Shown: in pieces, positions 13,223 to 26,969 of the stretch
How positions within the stretch are numbered: the first letter of the stretch is position 1
How the letters are laid out: each line of letters starts with the position of its first letter
Assembly (NCBI RefSeq): GCF_028769735.1
Contig: NC_088171.1
Span: 77,207,216-77,271,215, forward strand
DNA length: 64,000 nucleotides
Reading direction: 5' to 3'
DNA from: Zonotrichia leucophrys gambelii
Taxonomy: Eukaryota > Chordata > Aves > Passeriformes > Passerellidae
The notes under the pieces: model-generated
Told to the model about the DNA's origin: nothing
The model's input: the letters and a program-made list of their open reading frames with translations, nothing else
The model's database searches: none
Program-made: the position numbers and the translations under genes

Positions 13223-13843
13223 ATTTTTTTTAAATTATGTCTAAGACAATTGTCCATAAGCCAGACTCACTTGCATATTAACTACTGAAACTATGTTATT
13301 GAGTTGGGGATCTATTAGGGGAATAAGTAGAATCTAAAATGAAATCCTTCATAACTAATCAGATTGAAACTTTTATCTATCTTAGCATGATTCCCTGGTG
13401 TGGTAACATTAATGCTGGACATTCCAGGGCCCACTTAATTTTTTTTCTGTAGCCCTTGAGCCAATGCATCTTTTGCACTGAATGGTTCCTCTTCCATGCA
13501 GAGGCTTCTTGGAGAAGTCCTTTAGATGAGTGTCCAAAAATAGTTATTTTAAATACTTTGTTAGTAGGGAGTATTTCTGATAATCTAGCCTGGATACCTC
13601 ACCAGGCAAGGTTTTGAAATATCACCTTTCTCCTCCTTTTGCTTCAGTCAGGGGAACAGAGCTGTGAAAAAAATGATTCCTCTACCATAAAGATTAGTAT
13701 TTTTATTGTCAATATTGGCATTATTATTGGAGAGATTGTCGAGAATTGGTATTTTTCATGATCAGACTAGTCTGGAAAAAATCTTTTATTGCTTATTAAA
13801 TGCATACTGGAACTGACATTGAAGGCCAGCTGAAAAATCTTTT

Positions 13844-13849
13844 GTTAGA
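13844..13849. repeat. Target-site duplication GTTAGA, left copy
   Basis: This hexamer directly precedes the LTR start and is repeated exactly at 14459-14464 directly after the LTR end. Confidence 0.8.
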
Positions 13850-14458
13850 TGTCGGATCTCAAGATCTCAGTCCTGAGATGCTGAGCCTCCGAGACCACCT
13901 TGGGGGGCTCGGGAGTCCTGGAATGTTGCCAGAAGTGTCTGGTGGCAGGACTTTAACCCTACACAGGAGACGCCAAGGATGAGGGCTTCACAGGGTGAAT
14001 GGCGAAAAGATTAGCTAACTAGAGAGTGAGAAACAGAGTTTAAGATTTATGTACAAAGGGGTTTAGAAGAGTAAGATGGAGGAATTGGGGTGTGTCCTGT
14101 CCTCCTTCTTCTTCCTCTTCTCCTCCATCTTCTTTGGCCACGGTGGCACCTTTGGATTGGTTATTACTGAGAGTACACCGAGTTATAAGAATAGATGGTA
14201 TTGGGGAAAAATGATAAATATTGTACACGTAACAAAGGGTATAAAGATACGTGGCTGCCCGGGAGGGGAGACAGTGTGCCCATGGCTGACTGCTGAGCAG
14301 ATCTCTGGTGGCTGAAAGAACATCTTTTAGATAAACAATTAATAAACATAAAAACCGAAAGAAGAACTGAAGCCTCTTCTCGTCCTTCGATACGCGGGCT
14401 GCCCCAAGGCCACCTCGGGCCTTTTCAGGCCCCTCAAACAGCCGAGATAAACCGGACA
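13850..14458 (+). mobile_element. Solo LTR of an endogenous retrovirus (class II/ERVK-like)
   Basis: This 609-bp element begins with TGTCGGA and ends with CCGGACA, an imperfect inverted terminal repeat of the usual TG...CA form. It is flanked by the 6-bp direct repeat GTTAGA (13844-13849 and 14459-14464), the duplication size expected of class II (beta/alpha-type) retroviruses. An AATAAA polyadenylation signal lies near 14340 on the + strand, so the LTR is sense to the cadherin gene. The base composition is higher in GC than the flanks, and a pyrimidine-rich stretch lies at about 14096-14137. There is no internal gag, pol or env, so it is a solo LTR left by recombination between two LTRs. The family name is not known to me. 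Confidence 0.82.
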
Positions 14459-14464
14459 GTTAGA
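14459..14464. repeat. Target-site duplication GTTAGA, right copy
   Basis: This is an exact copy of 13844-13849, immediately 3' of the LTR. Confidence 0.8.
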
Positions 14465-16427
14465 TGCATTCATATACAGTAAGCTGTGCTTGTAGTGTGT
14501 CAGGAGAAAGTGGGAAAAATTCATATTTACTAGAAATTTAATGATTTAATACTAAATAGAAATTTGTTCCTATTTCACAGGCCTTCAATTTTCCCTGGAA
14601 AAAGTTTTGAGATGAAATGGAACTTGAAAAATAATTATTTACATGAGAAGGAAAGAATTTAAAAACTCACAAAACAAAGCCCGAATTGCGTGTAGTGTAA
14701 GAGGTAAAGATACACAGACAGAGGTAGAGCAACAGCGTTACTACTGTAAGATATAAACGGAATTAATCAGAAACTCGGTGTACTAATCCCACCTGTGGGC
14801 TGTGAAACCACTTTTTGGATTGTTGTCATTAATTAAATTATGCTTTCATAAGACTTCACTTGTCCTTGAGCATTTTCAGAATTTTGCAAGCAACTATTCT
14901 CCTCACATGTTAATTTGAATAACAGCATGATACTGAAAGGACCACTTCCAGAGAGAAAATAAATGGCAGGCAAACTCATGCTCTACTGAACGTGTCCTGG
15001 GTGTTTTTCTGCAGAGTTGTTATCACAGCCATATCAAATGCTTTAAGATGACTGCTGAAAGCTTTCTTCTTTCTATTAGAAATCTATGTAGAATTGTGAA
15101 AAATGTCTTAATTCCCCATTCCAAAAATACCCACAAAATGGGAGTGAATTATTCTAAAATGCTTGGATATCTAAGCTGTCTTTCTCAACTTCACAGAGAT
15201 TGTATGTGTGCTGTATATATAAATATGTGTACACCTGTCTTCACAGATCTAAATGTGGATATTCTAGTGGGAAGGGGCAGGTTGTGTTTTTAAACTGAAA
15301 ATGCATTTTTTGTCTGCCTGTGGAGCCTTTGGATTTGTTTAGGAAAGGCTGAAACACAGATGATCCTGAAACAGAGGTCTCCTTAACATTGAATTACTTA
15401 CTCTAATGAAAATTCCACATTGGCTGCCCTAATTCTTAAACAAACAGCTTTAGCTTTGGACTTTTTTCTATTTGAAAACATACGTATGTTTTATAACTCT
15501 CTATTCGCTGCAGAGTTTTGCACCCAATGATCTTTCCAAAATTCTGCATATCATTCAGCAAAAAATTTAAATGCCAAAATCTTATTTTTAAATTTTCCTA
15601 TGTTATTGTCACGACAGTCTATCAGTGCATTCAGTGTAAATGCTGCAGGAAGTGGGATTTTAGGAACTGCAGTCCACATGGAGCATGCAAAAAAGAGTGT
15701 TAACAGGCTAGGATGCACAAAAGAGCACAGTGTAAAAAGGGGAAGTGAAGAGGCATGATGGAACTTTTTAAAAAATAGAGGAGTGCAAGATAGCCCAAGG
15801 AAAAGAGCTTGATCAGATAAGGATGTGATATTCTGGGCTGGGGAGTGGGATTTCCCTCTTTGGAGTAACGGTTCAATAAAAAAAATCCACCTCCAGTATA
15901 TAAAATTTAAAAAATACCCCAAAAAGTAAATCCAGTCTGAAAAACTGGAAGTCTTGAGAAAGCTTCTCCCTTTGATCTCCTGTACGACTGAGTACTCTGC
16001 AGCTTGCCTGAGTGCTCACTGCTCCTGCCCTGACCTTACACAGACAGCTGAGCCTGAGTATGCAATTCATTTAATAATAACCACTTTGAAAACCATCTTA
16101 CCCTGCCATTCATGACTTGGTGTGAATTAAAACCTTGGAGGCTTGTACTATGTATTGCCTAAGTAGTATTTTAACTATGTGATGTCTGCAGATGTCATTG
16201 GAAGCTGAAGGAGCATCACTGGTTGCCTCAATAGGCCTCATCTTCAGAACAGAATGTATTATCTCTTTTTATTTATTTTCACACAATTTGAATCTAAACT
16301 TGGGTCTGAAGAGGAAAGAACTCTTCTCCTGTATGTAAGCCAAAAGGACCTTTGTAATTCAGACTACAGGATATTTGTATGAATAAGGTTTTAGTATGAT
16401 TTTTTAAGTTCATCCATTTGATTATTT

Positions 16428-16450
16428 TATATATATATATATATATATAA
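16428..16450. repeat. (TA)n microsatellite
   Basis: About 11 alternating TA units in AT-rich sequence. Confidence 0.85.
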
Positions 16451-18051
16451 ATATTTAAAATACATTGATTTTTTCTGATTATATGTATTGTAAAAAAGTC
16501 CGGCATTAAGTAATGAAACAAAATGTAGTTTTGAAGCTGATCTCCTATCCATTATGACAAGCCATAGAAGACATATGCAGTATTTTTACTGTAATTTCTT
16601 TTGGAATTAGTTGTGAGCCAGATAGATGAAAAAGTTACTCTCAAGTAAAACTACTGCAGTGCTAGTGTTACTAATCTCTAAGGGAAGTTATAAGTGTCTG
16701 TTCTTTAGAATGTAGATTTTTTTTTCTCTCTACAAGTTAGATCAAGTCAGGAATTTATCCTTCTTAGGACTAAGAAAGAAAAAATATACTTCATTGGCAT
16801 TTACAGAGGAACTATTTTGATGTAATCTTTCTTGTTTTACTCCTACTGTCAGTATTGTTGTGATGTTGAATACTTATTCTGTAGCTTGCTCCTCTCACAC
16901 ATATGTGAAATTCTCCAAGATGTGAATTTATGTCTGACCAAAAATTTTATTTATATTAACAGAAGAGGTGGGAAGCAGGAGTCATTCCTGGTTTTACCCA
17001 GAGTTTTCTTGAGCATGCCTTCAGAGAAAGTGATATTTACTATGCTTCCAACATTTGTCTGGGTTTTCTTTAGTTCTAAGAGCACAACATTGTTTGGGTC
17101 AGAAGGAACATATTTCCAGTTGATTATGTAATTTGAAAATTATATTTTGAGGGGGGAAAAAAGTTGACCTCTTGTCAAAATCTGATTTTATTTCTGCTGC
17201 CTAAATAGTAGTCATCTTTGTTGCCCTGAATTCTTATGTTAGGACTATATAGCACTACCGAACATAGCAACCTGCTAGATTATTCCTTACATGGAATACA
17301 TAGGATTTTGGCAATATGAGTAATATTTACTCACTTTAGGATGACTAAGTGAAAACTTTTTTTCAGTGGGTGTTTGAAATATCAAGCAATATGGTTTTAT
17401 TATTTTCATTTTTCCTGAAAAAAAATAAATATTTTTGGACCTCACAGTATTAGGTTAGAAAAAAAAAGACACTGGAACATCAGAACCATAGCCCTGGATC
17501 TTCTGCTACGACATATGTGCACTTCCTCCTGAGGCACTTAAATGTAAAGAAAACAGTCTGTTATGGAAAATGTGTTAGTGAATAAACTCTACATCCAAAG
17601 AAGACTCTATGTGCTCTGCATTGGCACTCTCTTCTACTGCTAGCAAGAATGTGTAGTAAAAAAAATGTATAGTGAACATCTATAAATGCTCATTTTAATG
17701 GCCTCCCAGAATGAACTATTTTTATATTATTTTCCCTGTCATTTTACATATTGTTTTAAAGAATCATTTGTACCTAAGCATTTATTGGCAGCCAATAGCT
17801 TTAGGGATTGTAATCCTATTCTGCCTGAGCAGTATTTCAGAAGGGAGAAGGTGTCAGAGCATCTCTGAAGAGAGAAATCATCGAAATGTTCAAAATGATA
17901 AATTACATCTACATTGATGTACCAGCACACCCATAAGAAACACTAAGGAGAGGAATATATTGCCTTGAAGTGTGAATAGTATGGTTCTGACTTTTAATAT
18001 AGTTTGAATACTGGTCCTGGAGAAAGTTAAAATTTTAACAGATGTCTTTTC

Positions 18052-18073
18052 ATCCCTTACTTTAGTAAGGGAT
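18052..18073. repeat. Perfect 10-bp inverted repeat
   Basis: ATCCCTTACT and AGTAAGGGAT are separated by two T residues, forming a short perfect hairpin. A chance origin is quite possible in this much sequence. Confidence 0.7.
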
Positions 18074-19813
18074 AGCAGTGAATGAAACATCATGTCTGGA
18101 TTCTTTACATGTACAGAAAGAGAATATTGGTGCTACCTATCGGAATTAGATGACAGTGAACATAGTTTAGTTCTTTCTTAATCAGAAACATAGATTCTGT
18201 GTTAAAAGTAATATGCAGATAGATTATATTACTGTTCATTTTAGTAAAACAATAAGACTTTGTTGAAATGCTATCTGTTAAACACTGTCAAAGGGTAACT
18301 GGAAGAAAGTAGTTCTCAACTAGATTTTTCCTCTGTTAAATCCAAGACAATTCCATGGTCCAGATATATCTGTCCTACAGAAAAAGGAAAACAAGTTCAA
18401 GCATGAAACATATGTGACTTTACAATAGACAACAAAGAACATAAGTATTTTTCAGTGAGAAAAGTAGAACTTTGAGGAGAAGGTATTATTTAATTTTAAA
18501 ATATCCATTTTTCTAAATCTATGTAAGATAAATTCTTCTGCACACTTTCCATTTTTTAAACATATGGGGCAATGTTCATGTAAATGCTATTTCTTTTACT
18601 AGAGCAATGCTAGAATACCAAATGTTGCACAATTTTACATCATGATGTCATCTGCCGATACTTCTTGTACATCCCATTATAGAAAAATATTTTACAGCTG
18701 GTTTTAAAAACATATGTTTCATGGATTAAACACAGGACAAATTAAGTATATTCCAAATTTAACTATGAGTCTCTAGAAATTTGGATGGCTTGGTCTCTTT
18801 GGTTGCAATTTCAAAAGTCTAGCATATTTTCTTATTCCCATTGTTAAACTGTGTGTTGTCAGTCACAATGAAGAATGGCTGCTGTGCATGAAAAGATGGA
18901 AATTTCCATACTGTGATGAAAAAATTTCATGCAGAACTTGCAAGTGTATTATTAGGTGCAAAATGCAGCAAAACTTTGCACATTTGCACCAGGCCTCTAC
19001 GTGAGTGCTGGTTCAAAACACCAGTCAGTCAATAACTGTAATATAAAACTGTTTTAAAAAATTTTCAGAACTTGTGTTTTACTAGTCTGGAAGCTGTACT
19101 GAAGTAAATGTGAAAATGAGGGGTTTGTTATGTCTTAAAATCAAAAACTTGCGTTAGTGGCAGTTCAAGTTTTTATGGACTGCAGTGGGTTATGGTAAAT
19201 CTAGAAAGACAAAAAAAGCAGTAACACTTTGAAAAAAATGTGCTAATAGTAAAAATTACCTGATTAAAAAACACACGAGCTCAGAAATTGCATTTATTCT
19301 TGGGAATGCCTGTGTGAAGTAGGGAAATAAGAAAGATTCTTAAATTTCCCCAGTTTACACACATATGGGATCCAAAAAGTTTTTGTAACAGTCCACAAAA
19401 AGCATGGTAAAATTAAGGAAAGTTGTTTACATTCCCATTCACTGACATTTATAAGTTTCAATTTTTTTATTCCTACTTGTGAAAGAATAGTCATCTTTGT
19501 AACAATCCGGATCACTTTGTCACTTTGTTATTGCAGCCATTACATGACATATCTGTGGAGAGGGCTGGTGACAAGCTTCTGCTCTGATCATGATTCCTCT
19601 GACTTACACAAAAAAGGTGTTCAAAGTAGCAGAGCTGGGATTTTTCGTTATCAATGGATTTTGAGGCACAGGTGATCTTTCAAATTTATGGAAACATTCA
19701 CTCATTCCCTCAACCTGTGTTGGGGATCTTTTTTTACTGTATCATGTAGTACTTTTTGTTTCTAGCAAACAGGAAGAGTTCTGCATTAGAGGAAGAAGGA
19801 AAGTGTCTGTACA

Positions 19814-19871
19814 CAAAAAAAAAAAAAAAAAAAAAAAAACAAACAAACAAAAACAAACAAACAAAAAAAAA
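19814..19871. repeat. Poly-A with (CAAA)n
   Basis: About 25 A residues are followed by CAAA and CAAAA units and a second A run. No adjacent retrocopy was recognised. Confidence 0.9.
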
Positions 19872-22800
19872 GCCAAAAAACTCTTTTTTTAAGAGAGATG
19901 CAGAAGAAGAGTGATCATATGTGAGAGTTGTAATGGAAAATCTATGCAGAAGCAGTTTATTTACAAATATAAATTTCACCCAACAAGAAGGAAAGCTGTA
20001 GACCACATGAAAGGGATGAAATAACATTCCAGATGCAAAACCAGAACATGATTTTAAGGGTTTAATACTGCATAAGCAGTGAATCAATACCCCAATATGT
20101 TAATATTCTGATATTCAGTGTTATGATACTACTTCCTAATATTTCAACAGTATATAACAAAGAATTCTTAACAAATAAAATGACCAAAAGAAAAAAAAAT
20201 CTCAATAATAAAAACATGTATATATTTTACCTGGAAAATGCATTATTATATTTTGATAGGGAGTTCAAAAAAATATGGAGATTAAATCCTTCTTATGGTG
20301 TATGCATAATGATATATGCAGTCCTTGATGACACATGGTAGTACATTCTTTTCAGTTTCATCAGAATGAAATAACTTTTTCACCTGAAGTAGAAGCCATT
20401 GGACAGTAGCTAACCTGTGTTCTTTGCACAATCTTAAAAATTTCTCAGCAAATTAGCTTCAAAGACATCAAACTCAAAAATGTGTGAACGTTTTGTGGAA
20501 GAATGGGATAAAAGGAAGCTGGTAAATTAATTATCTCTCCTTGATCTTTTCCACGTAATATTTTTTTCCTAATCAAAACTCTGTAATTGAGCAAGTAATC
20601 AGGTCCATGGCAAAAAAAAAATTCTTCTAGCTGATTTTACATGGCTCACATCAGAAAATCGCACATTTATTTTTTTTCTCTTCTTTTTAGTATTTCTTAG
20701 GAAGAGCAAAGTAAAAAGAAGTAATTTAGAATATCACATGAGTACACAGCAGAGTTGTTTTCCCAGAGCTTAAAAATTAATGTGCTGTCTTCAGATCTTT
20801 CATAGAGTAAACAGTATTAGCTGTAGCACTGTCAAACAAACAAGCAAGCAAATAAATGGTACTTTCAAAAAGAGATTGAGCACTATTATACTTACACCTA
20901 TGTGCTTCAGGGAGCTATTTCTGTCACTCTCAATATCAGGAGAAGCTCTATGCATGGAGATTACACATAGTACAAAATTCACGGATAAGGATTTTAGAGA
21001 ACTAATAGGTTTTTCACAATCTAAATAATCCTTAGGTTAGCATTCCTGTTCAATAAAAGATAGACATCCTTTCTCTTTAGAAGACCCTATTACAAGGGAT
21101 TTTTTTTTCCCTTTTTGCCTTATGTACTGGAAACAGAAAAATTAGAGTTTGATTTTCTCTTTGTACACACACACACAAAAAAAAAGTGCAATGAGAGTAA
21201 CTTGACAAAAGAAACACCAGAAATGAAAGTCAAAAATCACCTGTAGAAAGTCTGCAGAAAGAGTGTGTGGAAACACACTGTTTTATACATGCTTTTACTC
21301 CATTGTTGTCACAAATGTACAATGTTTTTCAGTGAAGAATAGCTTTTCACTGAATCAGTGAAATTCCAAGCCCTGAACTCTTCTATCCCTTGGGGTTTTA
21401 CAGTATGTTTTTTTGGGTTTTTTTTTATGTATTTACTGTTTTTCTGACCTTGACCTCTTCAAGGTCTTAAGCAAACATCCTTTCATGTGAAAGCAGGTTG
21501 ACTTGAGCAGGTAATGCAGGTACCTAGGACTGCTTTTGGCATCTTTGAGGTTAAAGGCATCTGTGGCTGTGTAGCTGAATGCTGAGGCATTTACAGACAA
21601 AGAACTTCAGTGGTCTAAGTGAGTGAGAGGTTTGCAGACCTGTGCCCAAGAGTACTTCCATGTACTGAAAAGCTTCTATTTCCCATTACTGCTTGTGCCC
21701 ATCTGTAGGGATGGTGAGAATTTGAGAAGTGCTTTATGCTGTCATGTCATCACCTTATTATGATTTGGTAACACTAACAAAAGCAAAACATTCTTCTTAC
21801 AATGATGATGATGATGTGTGGTCAAGGCTTATTTGAGTAGCAATGTATCATCAAGGCTCTTGGATTCAAACTGTCACATTTATGGTCCTCCTGAATGGAT
21901 CTAGGAATGTAAGTTATCACCATAGAATTAGATAGATTACAGACTTATTGATTTTAAAGTAAGATTTATGGACAGTAATTGTTAAGGGGCACTGAAAACT
22001 GAAGACCAAAATTTATTTTTTTTTCTTATTTTCAGTAATTTGCTTCTGTTCAAATCTTTGAAACTCTTAAAAAAGTCTAAAACCCATATGCTATGTAAAT
22101 CATAGTTCTTGGGGAAAAATAAATATATTCTATGCCCATCGCAGCATTTGCCTAAGTGAAAGATGTCTGAAATGAAAGCTTACTGCTGTGAAGAGAGCTC
22201 AGATAAAAACTTCACCAGAGTGTAATTATTTTTCTTCCATATGGAAGATGTACAGTATGGACACATAGTACACTAAAAGAACAATTTGGGATTCTATTTT
22301 TCTTAAAAATATGTAGTGTTCTTTGAAAACAAAATGATAGGCTTTTTATACATAAAAATTTTTTGTGTTGTTTTAGAATTACTTATCTTTTTTTTCTTTT
22401 TCTTTTTCATTCCCTGGAGTTCTTTTGTTTAGAGAGAAAATAGAAGCTGGTGTTGACCACTTGTGGCTGCTTTAGTACGCCTGATGTTGTTTCAGATGTG
22501 GTTGCTTATGCACCTGCATACTTCTGCCATTGCAGCCTCCCTAATGGCTGCAGCAAAGGAGCAGACTTCAGAGAAGCCGCTTGCAAACAGAAACATCTTG
22601 CAAGAACAGATGTTTGTGTGCTATAGTGTTATATTGTGAAGTTAATATTGTTTCAGTTGTGTTTTTCTTGGATGATTGCAATCCAATTATTTTTCTTCTA
22701 TCTCAGAAAACTCATTCAGCAGATGGGGGAAATTGTGGTTTTCTATTTTCTTCCTCTGTTTGACAAGGGTTTGGAATAACTTTTTTGTCAATTTGTGGAC

Positions 22801-25800
22801 ACTGCTACAGATAGTACACTTATCTGCTTGGCTAATGATTCCCTCTGAAAATTCCATCAAAATGTGTGACATTGCCCAGAGCAGTGTCTTTCATTAAAAT
22901 ATATATTATAGCTCAGACCAAGGGAAGCAAGTCAGCAGCAAATCTGACAATGTTTTTACTGCATAGACACAATGAACATTTCAGTAGTATCAGCTAGACT
23001 CAGCTTTTGTAGTGTGTACCATCAAGAAAAAATTTAAATGCAGTTTTTGCTACTAATAATAACATTTCTTTTAAATTAAATGTTTTGTCTATATAAACGT
23101 CAAAGGAGGTCAGTATGATTGTAGTTCTTATTAGAGGGAAGATTAAAATATTTTTACTCAGTGTCTTAGTGCTCCGCCATTAATTCTTTATATATCTCTT
23201 AACATTTTGATGTTTTTAGTGAGGCAATAAACCATTCTGTGTAACAAAAGCAAAGTAACTTAATACAATCCTCTATATTTTGTTAAAGCTCATACCTCAT
23301 GTAGAGCTAATTTTGTCATTCCTCTGGGCTGGGCACTTAGACATTACTGCAGAAGTGTTGTGCTGGGTCCCTCTTGTCAAGTTAAACTATTGACAGTGAC
23401 AATAAAATTAAGAGGGGGAGATTCTGCTGCTTTCCTTGAAAGAATGTGGTGCTCTCAGAACCGAACACAATATTTATTCAAGACATAATGGTAGTTATGG
23501 GAGTTACTACCATATCTCAGGCTTTGCTTTTGGAATCCTGTACAAATGATTTTATTTTTTTAATATTTTGCAACAATAATTTTATTATCTGCAGTTGTTT
23601 CAAAATACTTTAAGTGTTTATGTACATAGCCACTTTTGCTCTGATTAAATTCAATAGATTAGTGCAAGTTTTTGGTTTTTTCAAATCAGCCTTGGATTTT
23701 AATTTAGTCCATAAAAGGCAATTCTTAATAATATTTTTTGCTTCGGGAACAAGATATACCCAGATCATATATCAAGAATTTATTGATAGTCCAATTAGAA
23801 ATACTGTAAAAGTCATAAGCAGTCCACTTAAAATGCCACCCACATTACACTCCAATAATGCAGATTTTTCAACTAAAGCAAACAGGAGCAAGCAGTCATG
23901 CAGTTAAATCAGTAACAGACAACTTTTCTGCTTTACAAATTCCCCTCTTATCCAGGCTTTTTTCTCTTCTGGTCATGCATGGTTTCCTGGTTGCAGCTTG
24001 TTTTCCTGAGGCAAGTGCAGGGGAGCATGGTGATCACTGTGAGTTATTAACATTCCGCATTCCCAGGAGAAGTGGGATGTTGACTTTCTTCTCAATTTTT
24101 GGATTGAGTTTTGGTTTTGCAGTTCCTATTGATGTGTTTTATTCCCATTGGGCCTCTTTCCTATTGTCCAGTAGTTTCTGCCTATGTGTGGTCTGTTGCT
24201 TGACCAGTAGGTATGTTCAAATATTTGGATGTATGACGTGGCTAAACATCATCCGATACAATGCAGGTGTATGAAGTGGATTGGTAGTGAATGAGGCCAG
24301 TGACCAAGCAGCAGTCACCTGATATTTGTGGTTGTGATCAGGCTTTAGCCACTTGATCATTTTTCAGTTACAAACAGTAACAACACTCTACTAGGTGGGT
24401 AATTAGCCCTCAATCTGTGAATTCATTTTACAGCAGTTAATATGCTAGTACATCACAAACAATATTTAAAGATTTATAGTGTCAAAATTAATAGAGGAAT
24501 ATAAAGAATTTACTTATTAACTGAAATATTTGCATCTATCTGCAAATCATGCAGTTGATTAATGTAGCTCTTCTGCAGTGTCTGCAGGAATTCAAAAAGA
24601 AAATGAGCTTTTAAATGGACCGATGGAAGAAAAATGTTGAAGTCTTAGCAAAACAGGGACACTGTTGGTTACTGTTCTGCAAAATCAGTCATGCACTGCT
24701 GATATGGGATAGTTAAAGACTGAGGAACCATCATAAATCTTCCTGGATGCAACTTGCTGCTAAATATGTCACGAAGTGTAGGCCACCGGGTTGACCAAGG
24801 GGATATTTTAGATACGTCCATTTGCTATCATTTTCAGCTTCTTCTTTCCCTAAAGCAAAAATCAGAAAAATAAAGACAGGAATAATGACTGAAGGAGGTG
24901 AAAGTTGAGTACTTTCTGGCAGCTTCTGGTTGTGGACAGATTCAGAATATTAAATAGATGTATTCTTATTGGAAGCATAACCAAATCAGTGCTAGTGTTT
25001 GCAGAATGTTTTCAGCCCATCACTTAGACTAGAGTTCACATTTCCACAGGGAATTCAGAAATCTGCACTGACTGCAGTTTGGGGAATTGGAGACATTGCT
25101 GTCAGAGATCAGCAGAGTCAGGAAGCTCCCTGGCACTGGACACTGGAGACTCCCCCAGTGGCTCATGACTGGGCCATACCCCTTATAGGGATCTGGTTTG
25201 AGAAGAATTCCCCAGGTCACACCAGTTGGGTCTGAACAAATGATGGGTTGGCTTGCATTTGTACTGCTTAGTGACATTCTCCTCTGTGCCAAATTAATCT
25301 GAAAGAGAAATAGCTACAGCAGTTCCAAGCAGAGAGAAAGGACACTATTGTTCAGCTGGATTTTGCCCCCTCAATGTCTTTTAGAAACTATTATGGGCAG
25401 CACTGCAGAAATATACTCTCCCAAACCCTGCATTTGTAACCTAAGCGGTGAATAACATTTATTCTAATTGGAAATGTTTTGGTGGAGCAAATCTCTTGTT
25501 GTAGAGATGATTTCATAGTACAGAGAGAAAAGAGAGAAGTGCACCATGCTCAGGGACATAAATCTCTAGTTAATCTAGTAAACATTGTCTGAAGTAGAGA
25601 TTCCCAGGGGCTCTCTCAGAACAACACATATTGCAAATAAGAATTTGAGAGAAGTCTTGATATTTTTCCACTTGGACCAATTTGTACTAAGATGGAAGAA
25701 TTAAAGAAGACAAACAGTTCTTTAATCTTTACTTTGCAGGAAAACTGAAATATAAACAACTGACAAAGAAAATACCATTTTGCTATGCAAAATCCTCCTT

Positions 25801-26951
25801 TGTGAGTTTAAAATTCAGCATTAAAAGTTAAAAGGCATAAATCAAAGTGTTATATTTCAAACAATATAAGACATATCTGGAAGTAAGGAAGCAGGAAATT
25901 CTTTTGGCTTTTACTCCTTTTCAATTGTTGGCCTAAAACTGCAGTTTAAAATACCTAGTTGTAAATGGAAGGCTTTCAGTGATTATTAATATGCAGATAG
26001 TTTTCTTCTCATGATACTCTTGCCTATATTTTTCAGTTGAAGTTTATTGAGTAACACAATGTTTAGCAGGATTAGCATATAATTTGTTGACCATGAAAGC
26101 AGCTGAGTATCTTTTGTGTTTCCTAACTTTTCTTTTAGATGCAAAAACCTTGACTCAAAATAAATCTGTATTTTCTTCACTGATGACACGTAAAGAGTGA
26201 TTTCTTCACAATAAAAAAATAGATAATGTTATTAATTTTTGAAATGGTCCATGCATTTTGTGCCATCATAGCAAATTTTTGAATGTGCCTTTATGCAGTA
26301 TGGGATTGGAATGGCATGCCTATGTTCATATTTGGTGTTTTGAAGAACCTTAGTTTTTTATATTCTACAGCAATACCTTATTCTGTGTATTTCTTAGCAG
26401 GGAATTTTCAATTGATTCATGTGTTCATAATTCCAGTTATAGATGCAGTGATTTTTTTCTGGGATCTCTATTTGATATACCTGAATATACTTTTACATAT
26501 ATCCCTGTAGAGATAAAAGGAAAGAAGTATGATGGAAAGCCTTCAGATCTTTTTCAGTTTGGATTAGTTTTGAGCTCCTTATAAACTTTTCAAATTTGTC
26601 ATTTTACTGTTGGCATTTGCAATCACTAGCATTAAGGGCTCATTTTATCCCAAAAGGATCCTACAATGCTAATTGTTTTTGAGAAATTAAAGTATCAGTA
26701 CAGCTATTCTAGAATACCAGAATACCCACTACTCTTTCTTTTAGAAATAAATCACTTCAAATAATATTTAGGCTGTAAGAAGTTTGGATTCTTGGTATTT
26801 TATATAGAGTGAATTATTCCTTTGTGAAGACAGTGTTAGTCTAAGGGCTAGGAAGCAATTAATTTTGCCAATGAGTACTGTAAATGAAATGTGTAAGACT
26901 GTTCTGCTGCCCTATAAAAACATGCCAAACAAATAGATCCTTTTGCTACTT

Positions 26952-26969
26952 CTTTTTTTTTTTTTTTTT
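26952..26969. repeat. Poly-T tract
   Basis: An uninterrupted run of about 18 T residues. Confidence 0.9.

Noticed and set aside
12993..13288. Several open frames rich in Phe, Val and Gly
   Set aside because: Products of the T/G-rich low-complexity tract.
23858..24274. 138-codon open frame with hydrophobic segments
   Set aside because: No recognisable family and no supporting splice or promoter signals; hydrophobic content is expected from T-rich sequence.
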